Below are positions 57,029 through 64,000 of a stretch of 64,000 nucleotides of DNA, piece after piece. Each line of letters opens with the position of its first letter. Positions within the stretch are counted from its first letter, which is position 1. A program made the position numbers and the translations under genes. Below the pieces are notes generated by a model. That model saw nothing but the letters and a program-made list of their open reading frames with translations. It was not told the origin of the DNA and did no database searches. Source of the stretch: Lysobacteraceae bacterium. GTDB taxonomy: Bacteria; Pseudomonadota; Gammaproteobacteria; Xanthomonadales; Rhodanobacteraceae. The stretch spans positions 62,001-126,000 of the forward strand of contig JAJFUF010000031.1 of the NCBI GenBank assembly GCA_021372495.1, written 5' to 3'.

Positions 57029-58915
57029 ATGCGGATGCTTGCCTTCGATGCCCTCGCCCTGCGCCGCGGTCCGCGCGTGCTGTTCCGCGACGCCAGCCTT
57101 GCCGTCCATGCCGGCTGGCGCGTCGGCGTGACTGGCCGCAACGGCAGCGGCAAGACCAGCCTGTTCGGCCTCGTCGCCGGCGAGCTCGCGCCCGATCTCG
57201 GCGAATTCCGCCGCCCGCGCGACTGGACGCTGGCCTGGGTGCACCAGGAAACGCCCGCACTGCCCTGCGCCGCGCTGGGACACGTGCTCGACGGCGACAC
57301 CGAGCTGCGCGCGCTGGAACGCGAGCTGGCCGACGCCGAAGCCGCGCACGACGCCGCGCGCCAGGCCGCGCTGCACGAACGCCTGCACGCGATCGGCGGT
57401 TATGCCGCGCGCGCGCGCGCCGCCCGGTTGCTGGCCGGCCTCGGCTTCGCGTCCGACGACCTGGGCCGCCCGGTGGCGGAGTTCTCCGGCGGCTGGCGCA
57501 TGCGCCTCAACCTCGCCCAGGCGCTGATGACGCGTTCCGACCTGCTGCTGCTTGACGAGCCGACCAACCATCTCGACATCGACGCGGTGGTCTGGCTGGA
57601 GCAGTGGCTGCGGCGCTACCCGGGCACCCTGCTGCTGATCTCGCACGACCGCGAATTCCTCGACAGCGTCACCACCCACACCCTGCACATCGCCGACGAA
57701 AGGCTGGAGCTGTTCGCCGGCGGCTTCAGCGCGTTCCGCCGCGTGCGCGCCGAGCGGCTGGCGCAGCAGCAGGTGCTGGCCGCGCGCCAGGCCGAGCAGC
57801 GCGCGCGCATGCAGGTCTTCGTCGAACGCTTCCGCGCCAAGGCCAGCAAGGCGCGCCAGGCGCAGAGCCGCCTGAAGGCGCTGGAGCGCATGGCGGAGAT
57901 CGCCGCGCCGCGCGACGAGGCGACGCTGTCGATCGCGTTCGCCGAACCGGCCGCGCTGCCGAATCCGCTGCTGCGGCTGGAGGACGCCGCCGCCGGCTAC
58001 GGCGCGCGGCGCGTGCTCGACGGCGTATCGCTGAACGTCGCGCCCGGCGAGCGCATCGCGCTGCTCGGCGCCAACGGCAACGGCAAGTCGACGCTGGTGA
58101 AGCTGCTTGCGGGCGCGCTGGCGCCGCAGGCGGGCGCGCGCACCGAAGGCAAGGGCTTGGTGGTCGGCTACTTCGCGCAGCACCAGTTGGAGCAGCTCGA
58201 TCCCGCGGCGACGCCGCTCGCGCACCTGCGCCGGCTGGATCCGAAACTTGGCGAGCAGGCCGGCCGCGACTTCCTCGGCAGTTTCGGCTTCTCCGGCGAG
58301 CGCGCGCTGGAGCCGGTCGCACCGCTGTCCGGCGGCGAGAAGGCGCGACTGTGCCTCGCCCTGATCGCCTATACGAAACCCAATCTGCTGCTGCTCGACG
58401 AGCCGACCAACCATCTCGATCTCGAAATGCGCGAGGCGCTGGCCGACGCACTGAACACCTACGACGGCGCGCTGGTACTGGTCGCGCACGACCGCGCGCT
58501 GATCCGCGCCACCTGCGACACCCTGCTGCACGTCGCGCGCGGCCGGGCCGTACCTTATGACGGCGACCTCGACGACTACGCCCGCCTGCTCGCCCGCGAA
58601 GCGCGCGAGGACGCGCAGCCGCCCGCCGCCGAGGCCGCCAGCCGGCGCGACGAGCGTCGCGACCGCGCCGAGCAGCGCGCCCGCCTCGCGCCACTGCGCA
58701 ACGCCGCGCAGAAGCTGGAGCGCGAAATCGAAAGCCTCGCCGCCGAAAAGCGCACGGTCGATGCCGCGCTGGCGGATCCGGCGCTGTACGCCGCCGGCGA
58801 CGGCGCCAGCCGTATCGCCGCGCTGGGCCGGCGCCAGCGCGAACTCGCCGCGGCGATCGCGGCGGCCGAGGACGCCTGGCTGGACGCGCAGGGCGCGCTC
58901 GAAGCCGCCGGCTGA
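57029..58915 (+). CDS. ABC-F ATPase, YheS/Uup-like
   Basis: 628-aa soluble protein with two ABC domains and no membrane part, of the translation-associated ABC-F family. First cassette: VTGRNGSGKTSLFGLVAGEL, FSGGWRMRLNLAQALM, LLLLDEPTNHLDIDAVVWLE. Linker: charged helices (VFVERFRAKASKARQAQSRLKALERM). Second cassette: LLGANGNGKSTLVKLL, LSGGEKARLCLALI, LLLLDEPTNHLDLEM. The C-terminal coiled coil runs from about residue 535. The pattern fits YheS best. ATG at 57029 or 57035; a -10-like TAAACT abuts the first, so a leaderless start is possible. Confidence 0.92.
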   Translation: MRMLAFDALALRRGPRVLFRDASLAVHAGWRVGVTGRNGSGKTSLFGLVAGELAPDLGEFRRPRDWTLAWVHQETPALPCAALGHVLDGDTELRALERELADAEAAHDAARQAALHERLHAIGGYAARARAARLLAGLGFASDDLGRPVAEFSGGWRMRLNLAQALMTRSDLLLLDEPTNHLDIDAVVWLEQWLRRYPGTLLLISHDREFLDSVTTHTLHIADERLELFAGGFSAFRRVRAERLAQQQVLAARQAEQRARMQVFVERFRAKASKARQAQSRLKALERMAEIAAPRDEATLSIAFAEPAALPNPLLRLEDAAAGYGARRVLDGVSLNVAPGERIALLGANGNGKSTLVKLLAGALAPQAGARTEGKGLVVGYFAQHQLEQLDPAATPLAHLRRLDPKLGEQAGRDFLGSFGFSGERALEPVAPLSGGEKARLCLALIAYTKPNLLLLDEPTNHLDLEMREALADALNTYDGALVLVAHDRALIRATCDTLLHVARGRAVPYDGDLDDYARLLAREAREDAQPPAAEAASRRDERRDRAEQRARLAPLRNAAQKLEREIESLAAEKRTVDAALADPALYAAGDGASRIAALGRRQRELAAAIAAAEDAWLDAQGALEAAG

Positions 58916-59050
58916 CGCGGCGCAGGCCGCCATCACGGCGGCCCTCCATCCATTCAACCATTTGCGGCACCTTCTTCCGGGCTTTTCCGCGCTTGCGGCT
59001 GTCGTTGACGCGGACGGGTGTGACTGAAGGCAGGGGCGCGCCGACGGAGG

Positions 59051-59090
59051 TTGACAGGTGTCGTTATGGTGTTATACTTAACTACAACAC
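59051..59090 (+). promoter_or_regulatory. Promoter and GntR (YtrA-type) operator
   Basis: TTGACA (59051-59056), 16 nt, TATACT (59073-59078): the strongest housekeeping promoter in the window. It is overlapped by a 22-bp imperfect palindrome (59069-59090) with arms GTGTTATACTT and AACTACAACAC, 18 of 22 positions symmetric. The operator covers the -10 and start site, as expected for autorepression by the GntR regulator encoded in the operon. Confidence 0.78.
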
Positions 59091-59121
59091 TACTCAACAC
59101 GGCCACCCCTGGAGGCCTCCC

Positions 59122-59454
59122 ATGAAGACCGCTGCGCTGACTTCCCTGACGGCATCCATCCTGGTGCTGGCCGCGGCGACGTTCGCGGCGCTGCACATGG
59201 CCCGCCTGCCCGCCCCCTCCGCGGCGCCCGCCGTCCCGGCCGCCCTCACCGCCCCCGCGGCGTCCCCGGCGCCGCTGCCGGCGGTCACGCTTCCCACCGT
59301 CACCGTGCGTCCTTCGCGCGCGGACTGGGAGGCGGCGGGCATCGCGGCCCCGACGCCGGGTGGCCTGGCCGCCAGCGGCGGCGCGGCCAGCCCGAGCCTG
59401 AGCATGCCCTACTATTCGTTTGGCGGCAGGCTCGCGCGCGCAAGCAAGGATTGA
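59122..59454 (+). CDS. Small exported Ala/Pro-rich protein
   Basis: 110 aa, not recognised. It begins with a membrane-targeting segment (MKTAALTSLTASILVLAAATFAALHMA), probably a signal peptide or anchor. A low-complexity Ala/Pro stretch (about residues 30-60) follows, then VTLPTVTVRPSRADWEAAGI and a short tail ending GGRLARASKD. GGAGG lies upstream of the ATG. It is the first gene behind the GntR-controlled promoter, four bases ahead of gntR. Confidence 0.65.
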   Translation: MKTAALTSLTASILVLAAATFAALHMARLPAPSAAPAVPAALTAPAASPAPLPAVTLPTVTVRPSRADWEAAGIAAPTPGGLAASGGAASPSLSMPYYSFGGRLARASKD

Positions 59455-59458
59455 ACAC

Positions 59459-59833
59459 ATGACCACGACGTGGAACGACAACGTCCCGATCTATCGCCAA
59501 CTGCGCGACCGCGTGGTGGCGATGATCCTGGACGGTGCCCTGAACGAGGGCGACGCCCTGCCCTCGGTGCGCCAGGTCGCCGCGGATTTCCAGATCAATC
59601 CGCTGACGGTCTCGAAGGCGTATCAGGAGCTGGTCGACGAGCATCTGGTCGAAAAACGGAGGGGCTTGGGCATGTACGTGATGGAAGGTACGCGCGAGGC
59701 GCTGCTGAAATCCGAACGCGAGCGGTTCCTGCGCGAGGAATGGCCGGCGATCTACGCCCGCCTCAAGCGCATGGGCCTGGACATCGACGCCCTGATCGAG
59801 GCGGCGCGCAAACACGAAAGGAGCGGGTCATGA
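59459..59833 (+). CDS. GntR-family regulator, YtrA subfamily
   Basis: 124-aa repressor. The GntR winged helix is VPIYRQLRDRVVAMILDGALNEGDALPSVRQVAADFQINPLTVSKAYQELVDEHLVEKRRGLGMYV. A short helical dimerisation tail follows, without an effector domain, the mark of the YtrA subfamily. YtrA regulators usually control the ABC genes beside them, which fits. Its stop overlaps the ABC gene ATG. Confidence 0.92.
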   Translation: MTTTWNDNVPIYRQLRDRVVAMILDGALNEGDALPSVRQVAADFQINPLTVSKAYQELVDEHLVEKRRGLGMYVMEGTREALLKSERERFLREEWPAIYARLKRMGLDIDALIEAARKHERSGS

Positions 59834-60687
59834 GCGCCGTGATCAAGGCCAGCGGCCTGAGCAAACGCTACGGCAAGACCGTGGCGCTGGACGGCGTGGA
59901 CTTCGAGATCGAGGGCGGCCGCATCGTCGGCCTGATCGGCCCCAACGGCGCCGGCAAGACCACCGCGCTGAAGGCGATCCTCGGCCTCACCGATTTCCAG
60001 GGCGAGCTTTCCGTGCTCGGCCTCGATCCGCGCAGGCAGCGCCACGAGCTGATGCAGCAGGTGTGCTTCATCGCCGACGTGGCGGTGCTGCCGCGCTGGA
60101 TGCGCGTCGCCCAGGTGATCGACTTCGTCGGCGCCGTGCACCCGCGCTTCGACCGCGCCAAGTGCGAGCGCTTCCTGGCGCGCACCAAGGTGCAGATGCG
60201 CCAGCGCGTGAAGGAACTCTCCAAGGGCATGATCGTGCAACTGCACCTGGCCCTGGTGATGGCGATCGACGCGCGCCTGCTGGTGCTGGACGAGCCGACC
60301 CTCGGCCTCGACATCCTGTATCGCAAGAGCTTCTACCAGAGCCTGCTGGAAGACTATTTCGACGAACAGAAGACCATCCTGGTCACCACCCACCAGGTCG
60401 AGGAGATCGAGCACATCCTCACCGACCTGATGTTCATCCGCGACGGCAAGATCGTGCTGGATGCCGACATGGATGCGGTCGGCGAGCGCTTCGTCGAGGT
60501 GATGGTCAACGCCGAACACGCCGACAGCGCGCGCGCGCTGAATCCGCTCGACGAGCGCCAGATCTTCGGCAAGAACATCTTCCTGTTCGACGGCGTCGAG
60601 CGCGCGCGACTGGAGACGCTCGGCGAAGTGCGGCGCCCGTCGGTCGCCGACCTGTTCGTCGCCACCATGAAAGGCACCTACGCATGA
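59830..60687 (+). CDS. ABC transporter ATP-binding protein (YtrB/CcmA type)
   Basis: 285 aa. Walker A LIGPNGAGKTTALKAILGL, signature region ELSKGMIVQLHLALVMAID (Lys replacing the usual second Gly), Walker B LLVLDEPTLGLDILYR, H-loop LVTTHQVEEIEH. A C-terminal domain of about 70 aa follows. Exporter or membrane-stress type. Overlaps gntR and the permease (ATGA at both ends). Confidence 0.9.
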   Translation: MSAVIKASGLSKRYGKTVALDGVDFEIEGGRIVGLIGPNGAGKTTALKAILGLTDFQGELSVLGLDPRRQRHELMQQVCFIADVAVLPRWMRVAQVIDFVGAVHPRFDRAKCERFLARTKVQMRQRVKELSKGMIVQLHLALVMAIDARLLVLDEPTLGLDILYRKSFYQSLLEDYFDEQKTILVTTHQVEEIEHILTDLMFIRDGKIVLDADMDAVGERFVEVMVNAEHADSARALNPLDERQIFGKNIFLFDGVERARLETLGEVRRPSVADLFVATMKGTYA

Positions 60688-61634
60688 AGACCTTCACCTG
60701 GCTGCTCAAGCGCGAGTACTGGGAACACCGCGGCGGCTTCCTGTGGGCGCCGGTGTGGACCACGTGCGCGATCCTGATCCTCACGGTGATGGGCATCGTC
60801 ACCACGGAAGTGTTCCGCATCCGCGGCAACGTGCAGATGTTCTTCAACCTCGGCCGCCTGCACAGCGAGATGGACGCCGGCGACATCGCCAGAGCCGGAC
60901 TCACGCTGGACTACGGCCAGCTAGTGCTGACCTCCGTTCTCGCCGTGGTGCTGTTCTTCGTGCTGTTCTTCTATCTGCTCGGCGCGCTGTACGACGACCG
61001 CCGCGACCGCAGCGTGCTGTTCTGGAAATCGCTGCCGATCTCCGATACCGCCACGGTGCTGTCGAAGACGGTTACGGCCATGCTGATGGCGCCGCTGATC
61101 GCGCTGGCGGTGGCTACCGTGGGCTACCTAGCCCTGCTGACGCTGGTCACGCTGTGGAGCGCGCTGCACGGCGTCAACGCCCTGCCGGTGATCGCCGCTG
61201 CGCATCCGCTCGGCATGGCCTGGCGCCTGCTGCTGACCGTGCCGGTGGACGCGCTGTGGGCGCTGCCCTGCATCGGCTGGCTGCTGTTCTGGTCGTCCAG
61301 CGTGCGCAGCAAGCCGTTCCTATGGGCGGTGCTGGTGCCGGTGGTCGCGATCACGCTCAACGCCTGGTTCGGCGCCATGGGCCTGCCGCACATCGACAGC
61401 TCGACGATGACGAGCAACGTCGGCCGGCTGCTGCTCGGCATCGCACCCGGCGCGGCCTGGCAGGCACAGGGCTTCGGCCATCACGGCTTCCACGACGGCG
61501 ACATCATGGAGCAACTGGCCCCGTCCAACGTGCTCGGCACGCTGGCCACGCCGGAAATGTGGATCGGCGTCGCGGTGGGTGCGGCACTGATCGGCGCGGC
61601 GATCTGGTTCCGCCGCTGGCGCGACGACAGCTGA
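60684..61634 (+). CDS. ABC transporter permease, ABC-2 type
   Basis: 316-aa membrane protein with about six hydrophobic segments (for example FLWAPVWTTCAILILTVMGIV, LVLTSVLAVVLFFVLFFYLLGALY, FLWAVLVPVVAITLNAWF). It contains the ABC-2 hallmark YDDRRDRSVLFWKSLPISDT. Forms an exporter with the preceding ATPase; the substrate is unknown. YtrA-type systems often answer cell-wall or membrane antibiotics; that link is inference. Confidence 0.88.
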   Translation: MKTFTWLLKREYWEHRGGFLWAPVWTTCAILILTVMGIVTTEVFRIRGNVQMFFNLGRLHSEMDAGDIARAGLTLDYGQLVLTSVLAVVLFFVLFFYLLGALYDDRRDRSVLFWKSLPISDTATVLSKTVTAMLMAPLIALAVATVGYLALLTLVTLWSALHGVNALPVIAAAHPLGMAWRLLLTVPVDALWALPCIGWLLFWSSSVRSKPFLWAVLVPVVAITLNAWFGAMGLPHIDSSTMTSNVGRLLLGIAPGAAWQAQGFGHHGFHDGDIMEQLAPSNVLGTLATPEMWIGVAVGAALIGAAIWFRRWRDDS

Positions 61635-61675
61635 GCGCCCACGCGGACGCGCAGCCCCGACCGAGGTTCAACCCC

Positions 61676-62215
61676 ATGACGACATCCAGGATTTCCCTGC
61701 TTATGCTCGCCGGCGCACTGGCCGCGGCGCTCGCCGGCTGCGGCCACGCCAATCCGGACGACGCCGTGACGACGGACGACGCGTACATCGCGGTGCGCGG
61801 CGACCGCGCCGTGGTGCGCGCGCCGGGCGCGCCGGACGCGAGCATCGGCCCGGCCGGCGACCTGCGCATCGGCGATCGCGAGGTCGCGACCACACCGGCG
61901 CAGCGCGAACAGTTGGCGCGCTACCGCGCCGAGGCAGGGGCGCTGCGCGACGACGGCATCGCCACCGGCAAGGCGGGCCTGGCCGTCGCCGGCCACGCCA
62001 TCGGCAGCGTGATCTCCGGTCTGGCCAGCGGCAACCCGGACCGCATCCACAAGGAAGTGGACACACGCGCACAGGTGGTCGAGGTCCAGGCGCGCAAGCT
62101 CTGCGCCGACCTGAAGCAACTGCGCGCGACCCAGGACGCCATCGCGACGCAATTGCCGGCATTCCGCCCCTACGCGCGCATCGACGCCGGCGACGCGGAG
62201 CGCTGCGACCGCTGA
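61676..62215 (+). CDS. DUF2884-like lipoprotein
   Basis: 179-aa exported protein. The signal peptide ends in a lipobox (ALAGC, Cys about 22). The body contains LRIGDREVATTPAQREQLARYRAEAGALRDDGIATGKAGLAVAG, which recalls the DUF2884/YggN family. Lies 41 bp after the ABC permease on the same strand and is probably the last gene of the GntR operon. Function unknown. Confidence 0.65.
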   Translation: MTTSRISLLMLAGALAAALAGCGHANPDDAVTTDDAYIAVRGDRAVVRAPGAPDASIGPAGDLRIGDREVATTPAQREQLARYRAEAGALRDDGIATGKAGLAVAGHAIGSVISGLASGNPDRIHKEVDTRAQVVEVQARKLCADLKQLRATQDAIATQLPAFRPYARIDAGDAERCDR

Positions 62216-62362
62216 TGCGGTCGACCGGCGCAGGGAAGGTTCTTCCCCGCGGCGGAAGCGGCTTCGGCCGCGATCTCGAAAGCGCGATGCGGGCTGAAGC
62301 CCTTCCGCCGCACGGGCGATTCGGGGCCGAAGCCTCCCCAGCTTCGGAGAAGAATCGAAAAA

Positions 62363-62392
62363 AAAAGCCGCCGGATCGCCCCGGCGGCTTTT
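62363..62392. terminator. Bidirectional Rho-independent terminator
   Basis: AAAAGCCGCCGG-ATCGCC-CCGGCGGCTTTT: a 12-bp perfect stem with an A-tract on one side and a T-tract on the other. It serves both converging genes (DUF2884 lipoprotein and the exported protein at 62414). The core hairpin is almost identical to that at 36321-36346. Confidence 0.9.
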
Positions 62393-62413
62393 CGCTTGCC
62401 CGATGCGTCGCGC

Positions 62414-63562
62414 CTATTCGACGCGCGAGCCGACCACCTGGTAGGCGTTGCCGCCGAGCTTCTTCAGCGCGGGCTGGCCCAGGTCGATCTGCCCTTCCAG
62501 CCAGTAGCGCAGGCGCAACGAGCCGTCGCGGCGGACCACCACCGCGGCGCCTTGCCCGGTATAGACCAGGTCGCCGTTGCGCAGGCCGGCCTTGCCGACG
62601 CTGTCGCCGATGCTGCGGCCGTCGTTGTACCGCTTCTCCAGCTCGGCGCGCACCGGCGAATTCGCCGCCGGGATCGCCGCCGCGAGGCGCTGGCTGCCGG
62701 CGCTGCTGCGGTGCTCCACCGGCGTGTTCGCGGTGATGCGGTCGGTCAGCTCGTAGCGATCGCCGCCGATCGGGCGGTACTGCACGCGTTCCATGTCGGC
62801 CGATCCGCCGAGCCAGAACAGGTCGTTGTGCAGCGCGCCGCGCCGCACCACCGCGCGCACCGGGCCGTTCACGAACACGGTGTCGCCAACCAGCAGCTCG
62901 GTTTCCTGCAGCTCGCCCTTGGCCGGCTTGCCCTCGTTGAGGTTCTGCTCGAAGCCGCGGCGGATGGCGGCGACATCGGCGCCCGGCGCGGGCAGCGCGG
63001 CCGCCACCGGCGCTGCCGGCGCGACCGACTTCGGTGCGGCAGCGGGTGCGGGCGCAGGTGCGGGAGGCAGCGTCGGCAACGGCGCGGCGGCGGCGGGCTG
63101 CGCGGCCGGCGCCGGCTCCGGCGCAGGCGTCTCGGCCACGGCAGGCGCGGGGGCCGGCGCGGCGATCGGACCCGGATCCTGGGTCACCGGAGCCGGCCTC
63201 GCCGCGGGCTTCGCCGCCGGCCTGGGCTCGCTGCGCGGCTCCGGCCGGCTTTCGGCGGCCGCCTTGGGCTCCTCGCGCGCGGCCGACTTGTCCTCGACGC
63301 GCACCAGCACGTTCTCGAAGAAGCTGTCGTTGAATCGGATCTCGGCCTTGCCGCCGGCGCGGATCTTCGCCGCAACCTGGCTCTGCCAGTACTTCGGCGC
63401 GTTGACCACGACCACTTTGTCCGACGCCGCCGCCTCGCGGCCCAGCGCGGCCAACCTGGCATCCGCCTTGCCGGCCAGCAGGTCCGGACCCTGCACGGCC
63501 ACTTCCTGCGCGTAGGCGCCGGCGGCGACGAGCAGCGCCGCCCACAGTGCACGTTTGAGCAT
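62414..63562 (-). CDS. Exported protein with Ala/Pro-rich linker, unknown function
   Basis: 382 aa, not recognised. A signal peptide (MLKRALWAALLVAAGAYA) is followed by an N-terminal domain (about 20-125, with NAPKYWQSQVAAKIRAGGKAEIRFNDSFFENVLVRVED). A long Ala/Pro-rich linker runs from about 125 to 225. The C-terminal domain (GELQETELLVGDTVFVNGPVRAVVRRG... DRYELTDRITANTPVEHRS... VGKAGLRNGDLVYTGQGAAVVVRRDGSLRLRYWLEGQIDLGQPALKKLGG) looks beta-rich. Lies beside fumC. Possibly periplasmic or outer-membrane-associated. Confidence 0.75.
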   Translation of the reverse strand: MLKRALWAALLVAAGAYAQEVAVQGPDLLAGKADARLAALGREAAASDKVVVVNAPKYWQSQVAAKIRAGGKAEIRFNDSFFENVLVRVEDKSAAREEPKAAAESRPEPRSEPRPAAKPAARPAPVTQDPGPIAAPAPAPAVAETPAPEPAPAAQPAAAAPLPTLPPAPAPAPAAAPKSVAPAAPVAAALPAPGADVAAIRRGFEQNLNEGKPAKGELQETELLVGDTVFVNGPVRAVVRRGALHNDLFWLGGSADMERVQYRPIGGDRYELTDRITANTPVEHRSSAGSQRLAAAIPAANSPVRAELEKRYNDGRSIGDSVGKAGLRNGDLVYTGQGAAVVVRRDGSLRLRYWLEGQIDLGQPALKKLGGNAYQVVGSRVE

Positions 63563-63684
63563 CACATCGACTCCAGCATCATGAAGGGAGGTAACGCGAG
63601 CAGGCGCATGATGCCCCGGTACGCCGCGGCGATACGTGTCGCTCGCCACGGCTCGCGGGACGCGAGGCGCCGGAGGGGATGGGA

Positions 63685-64000
63685 TCAGCCGCCGCCGTGG
63701 ATGCCACCCTTGGTCAAGGCGGCCGGGTCGAGCAGCTTCTGCAGCTCCCTGCGCGGCAGGCCGGTGGTTTCCAGCGCGACGTCGAGGATCGGGCGCTTTT
63801 CCTTGTAGGCGCGCTTGGCGGTCGCCGCGCCCTTCTCGTAGCCGATCACCGGATTCAGCGCGGTGACCAGGATCGGGTTCAGCGCCAGCGCCGCGTCGAC
63901 GCGCTCGCGGTTGACGCGGAAGCCGTCGATGGCGCGATCGGCCAGCGCGCGCGCGGCGTTGGCGAGGATCTCGATCGACTGCAGCAGGTTGTAGGCGATC
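63685..64000 (-). CDS. fumC: Class II fumarate hydratase, C-terminal part (cut by window edge)
   Basis: About 104 C-terminal codons of a fumarase/aspartase-superfamily protein. They read NLLQSIEILANAARALADRAIDGFRVN, ALNPILVTALNPVIGYEKGAA, KRAYKEKRPILDVALETTGLPRRELQKLLDP and end GGIHGGG. The NPVIGYEKGAATAKRAYKE part fits FumC best. Interconverts fumarate and malate in the TCA cycle. The active-site loop (SSxMPxKxN) lies outside the window, so FumC versus AspA rests on the tail only. Confidence 0.85.
   Translation of the reverse strand, partial: IAYNLLQSIEILANAARALADRAIDGFRVNRERVDAALALNPILVTALNPVIGYEKGAATAKRAYKEKRPILDVALETTGLPRRELQKLLDPAALTKGGIHGGG

Noticed and set aside
62998..63180. Ala/Pro-rich repeat tract as a possible tandem repeat locus
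   Set aside because: It is an in-frame low-complexity linker of the exported protein, without a fixed repeat unit.

Overview
The window is a GC-rich stretch of a gammaproteobacterial chromosome, with G or C at most third codon positions. Gene content and order point to the Xanthomonadales (Lysobacterales): carA-carB beside dapB, the hrcA-grpE-dnaK-dnaJ order, recN, fur divergent from bamE(omlA), ratA-ratB divergent from smpB, rpoE-rseA-degP(mucD) without rseB, and lepA-lepB-DUF4845-rnc-era-recO. I see no rRNA, tRNA, CRISPR array, prophage or intact insertion sequence. It is mostly core genome, with accessory respiration, efflux and signalling loci between the core blocks.

Layout. 1-9.5 kb: pyrimidine/arginine (carAB), lysine/peptidoglycan (dapB), a MOSC protein, a 2OG-Fe(II) oxygenase and the heat-shock genes. 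9.6-15.6 kb: hrcA, recN, a divergent LuxR-type response regulator/MASE1 histidine kinase pair, then a gene-free stretch and fur. That stretch holds a possible promoter with a NarL-type palindrome, five AGGA motifs (four in hairpin loops) and a terminator-like hairpin: a candidate Csr/Rsm-type small RNA. 15.7-17.4 kb: bamE, ratB, ratA, smpB. 17.6-26.3 kb: respiratory nitrate reduction, narK-narGHJI plus a parvulin isomerase. 26.4 kb: ssrA (tmRNA) and a 0.5-kb empty, less GC-rich stretch. 27.3-34.4 kb: a PAS-GAF-GGDEF cyclase, a cytochrome c', a LOG-family protein, a metallo-beta-lactamase-fold gene with a large internal deletion, and a TetR-controlled MacB-like ABC exporter with a near-perfect operator. 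34.4-39.5 kb: a CPA2 antiporter and an NO reductase operon (small membrane protein, diheme NorC, NorB) behind a well-placed FNR/DNR-type promoter. 39.8-48.4 kb: recO, era, rnc, DUF4845, lepB, lepA, degP, rseA, rpoE. 48.4-64 kb: a REC-PAS-GAF-GGDEF-EAL protein, fatty acid beta-oxidation, ugd, an FKBP isomerase, an ABC-F protein, a YtrA/GntR-controlled ABC transporter operon, and the 3' end of fumC.

How the genes work together. NarK imports nitrate, NarGHI reduces it to nitrite on the quinol pool, and NorBC reduces nitric oxide to N2O. No nitrite reductase is in the window, so a denitrification pathway would need genes elsewhere. The envelope-stress set (rpoE, rseA, degP) and the cytoplasmic heat-shock set (hrcA, grpE, dnaK, dnaJ) both carry recognisable stress promoters. 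Several gene-free gaps hold REP-like palindromes or inverted 7-bp tandem repeats. All functional calls come from reading motifs and gene order; no database search was run.
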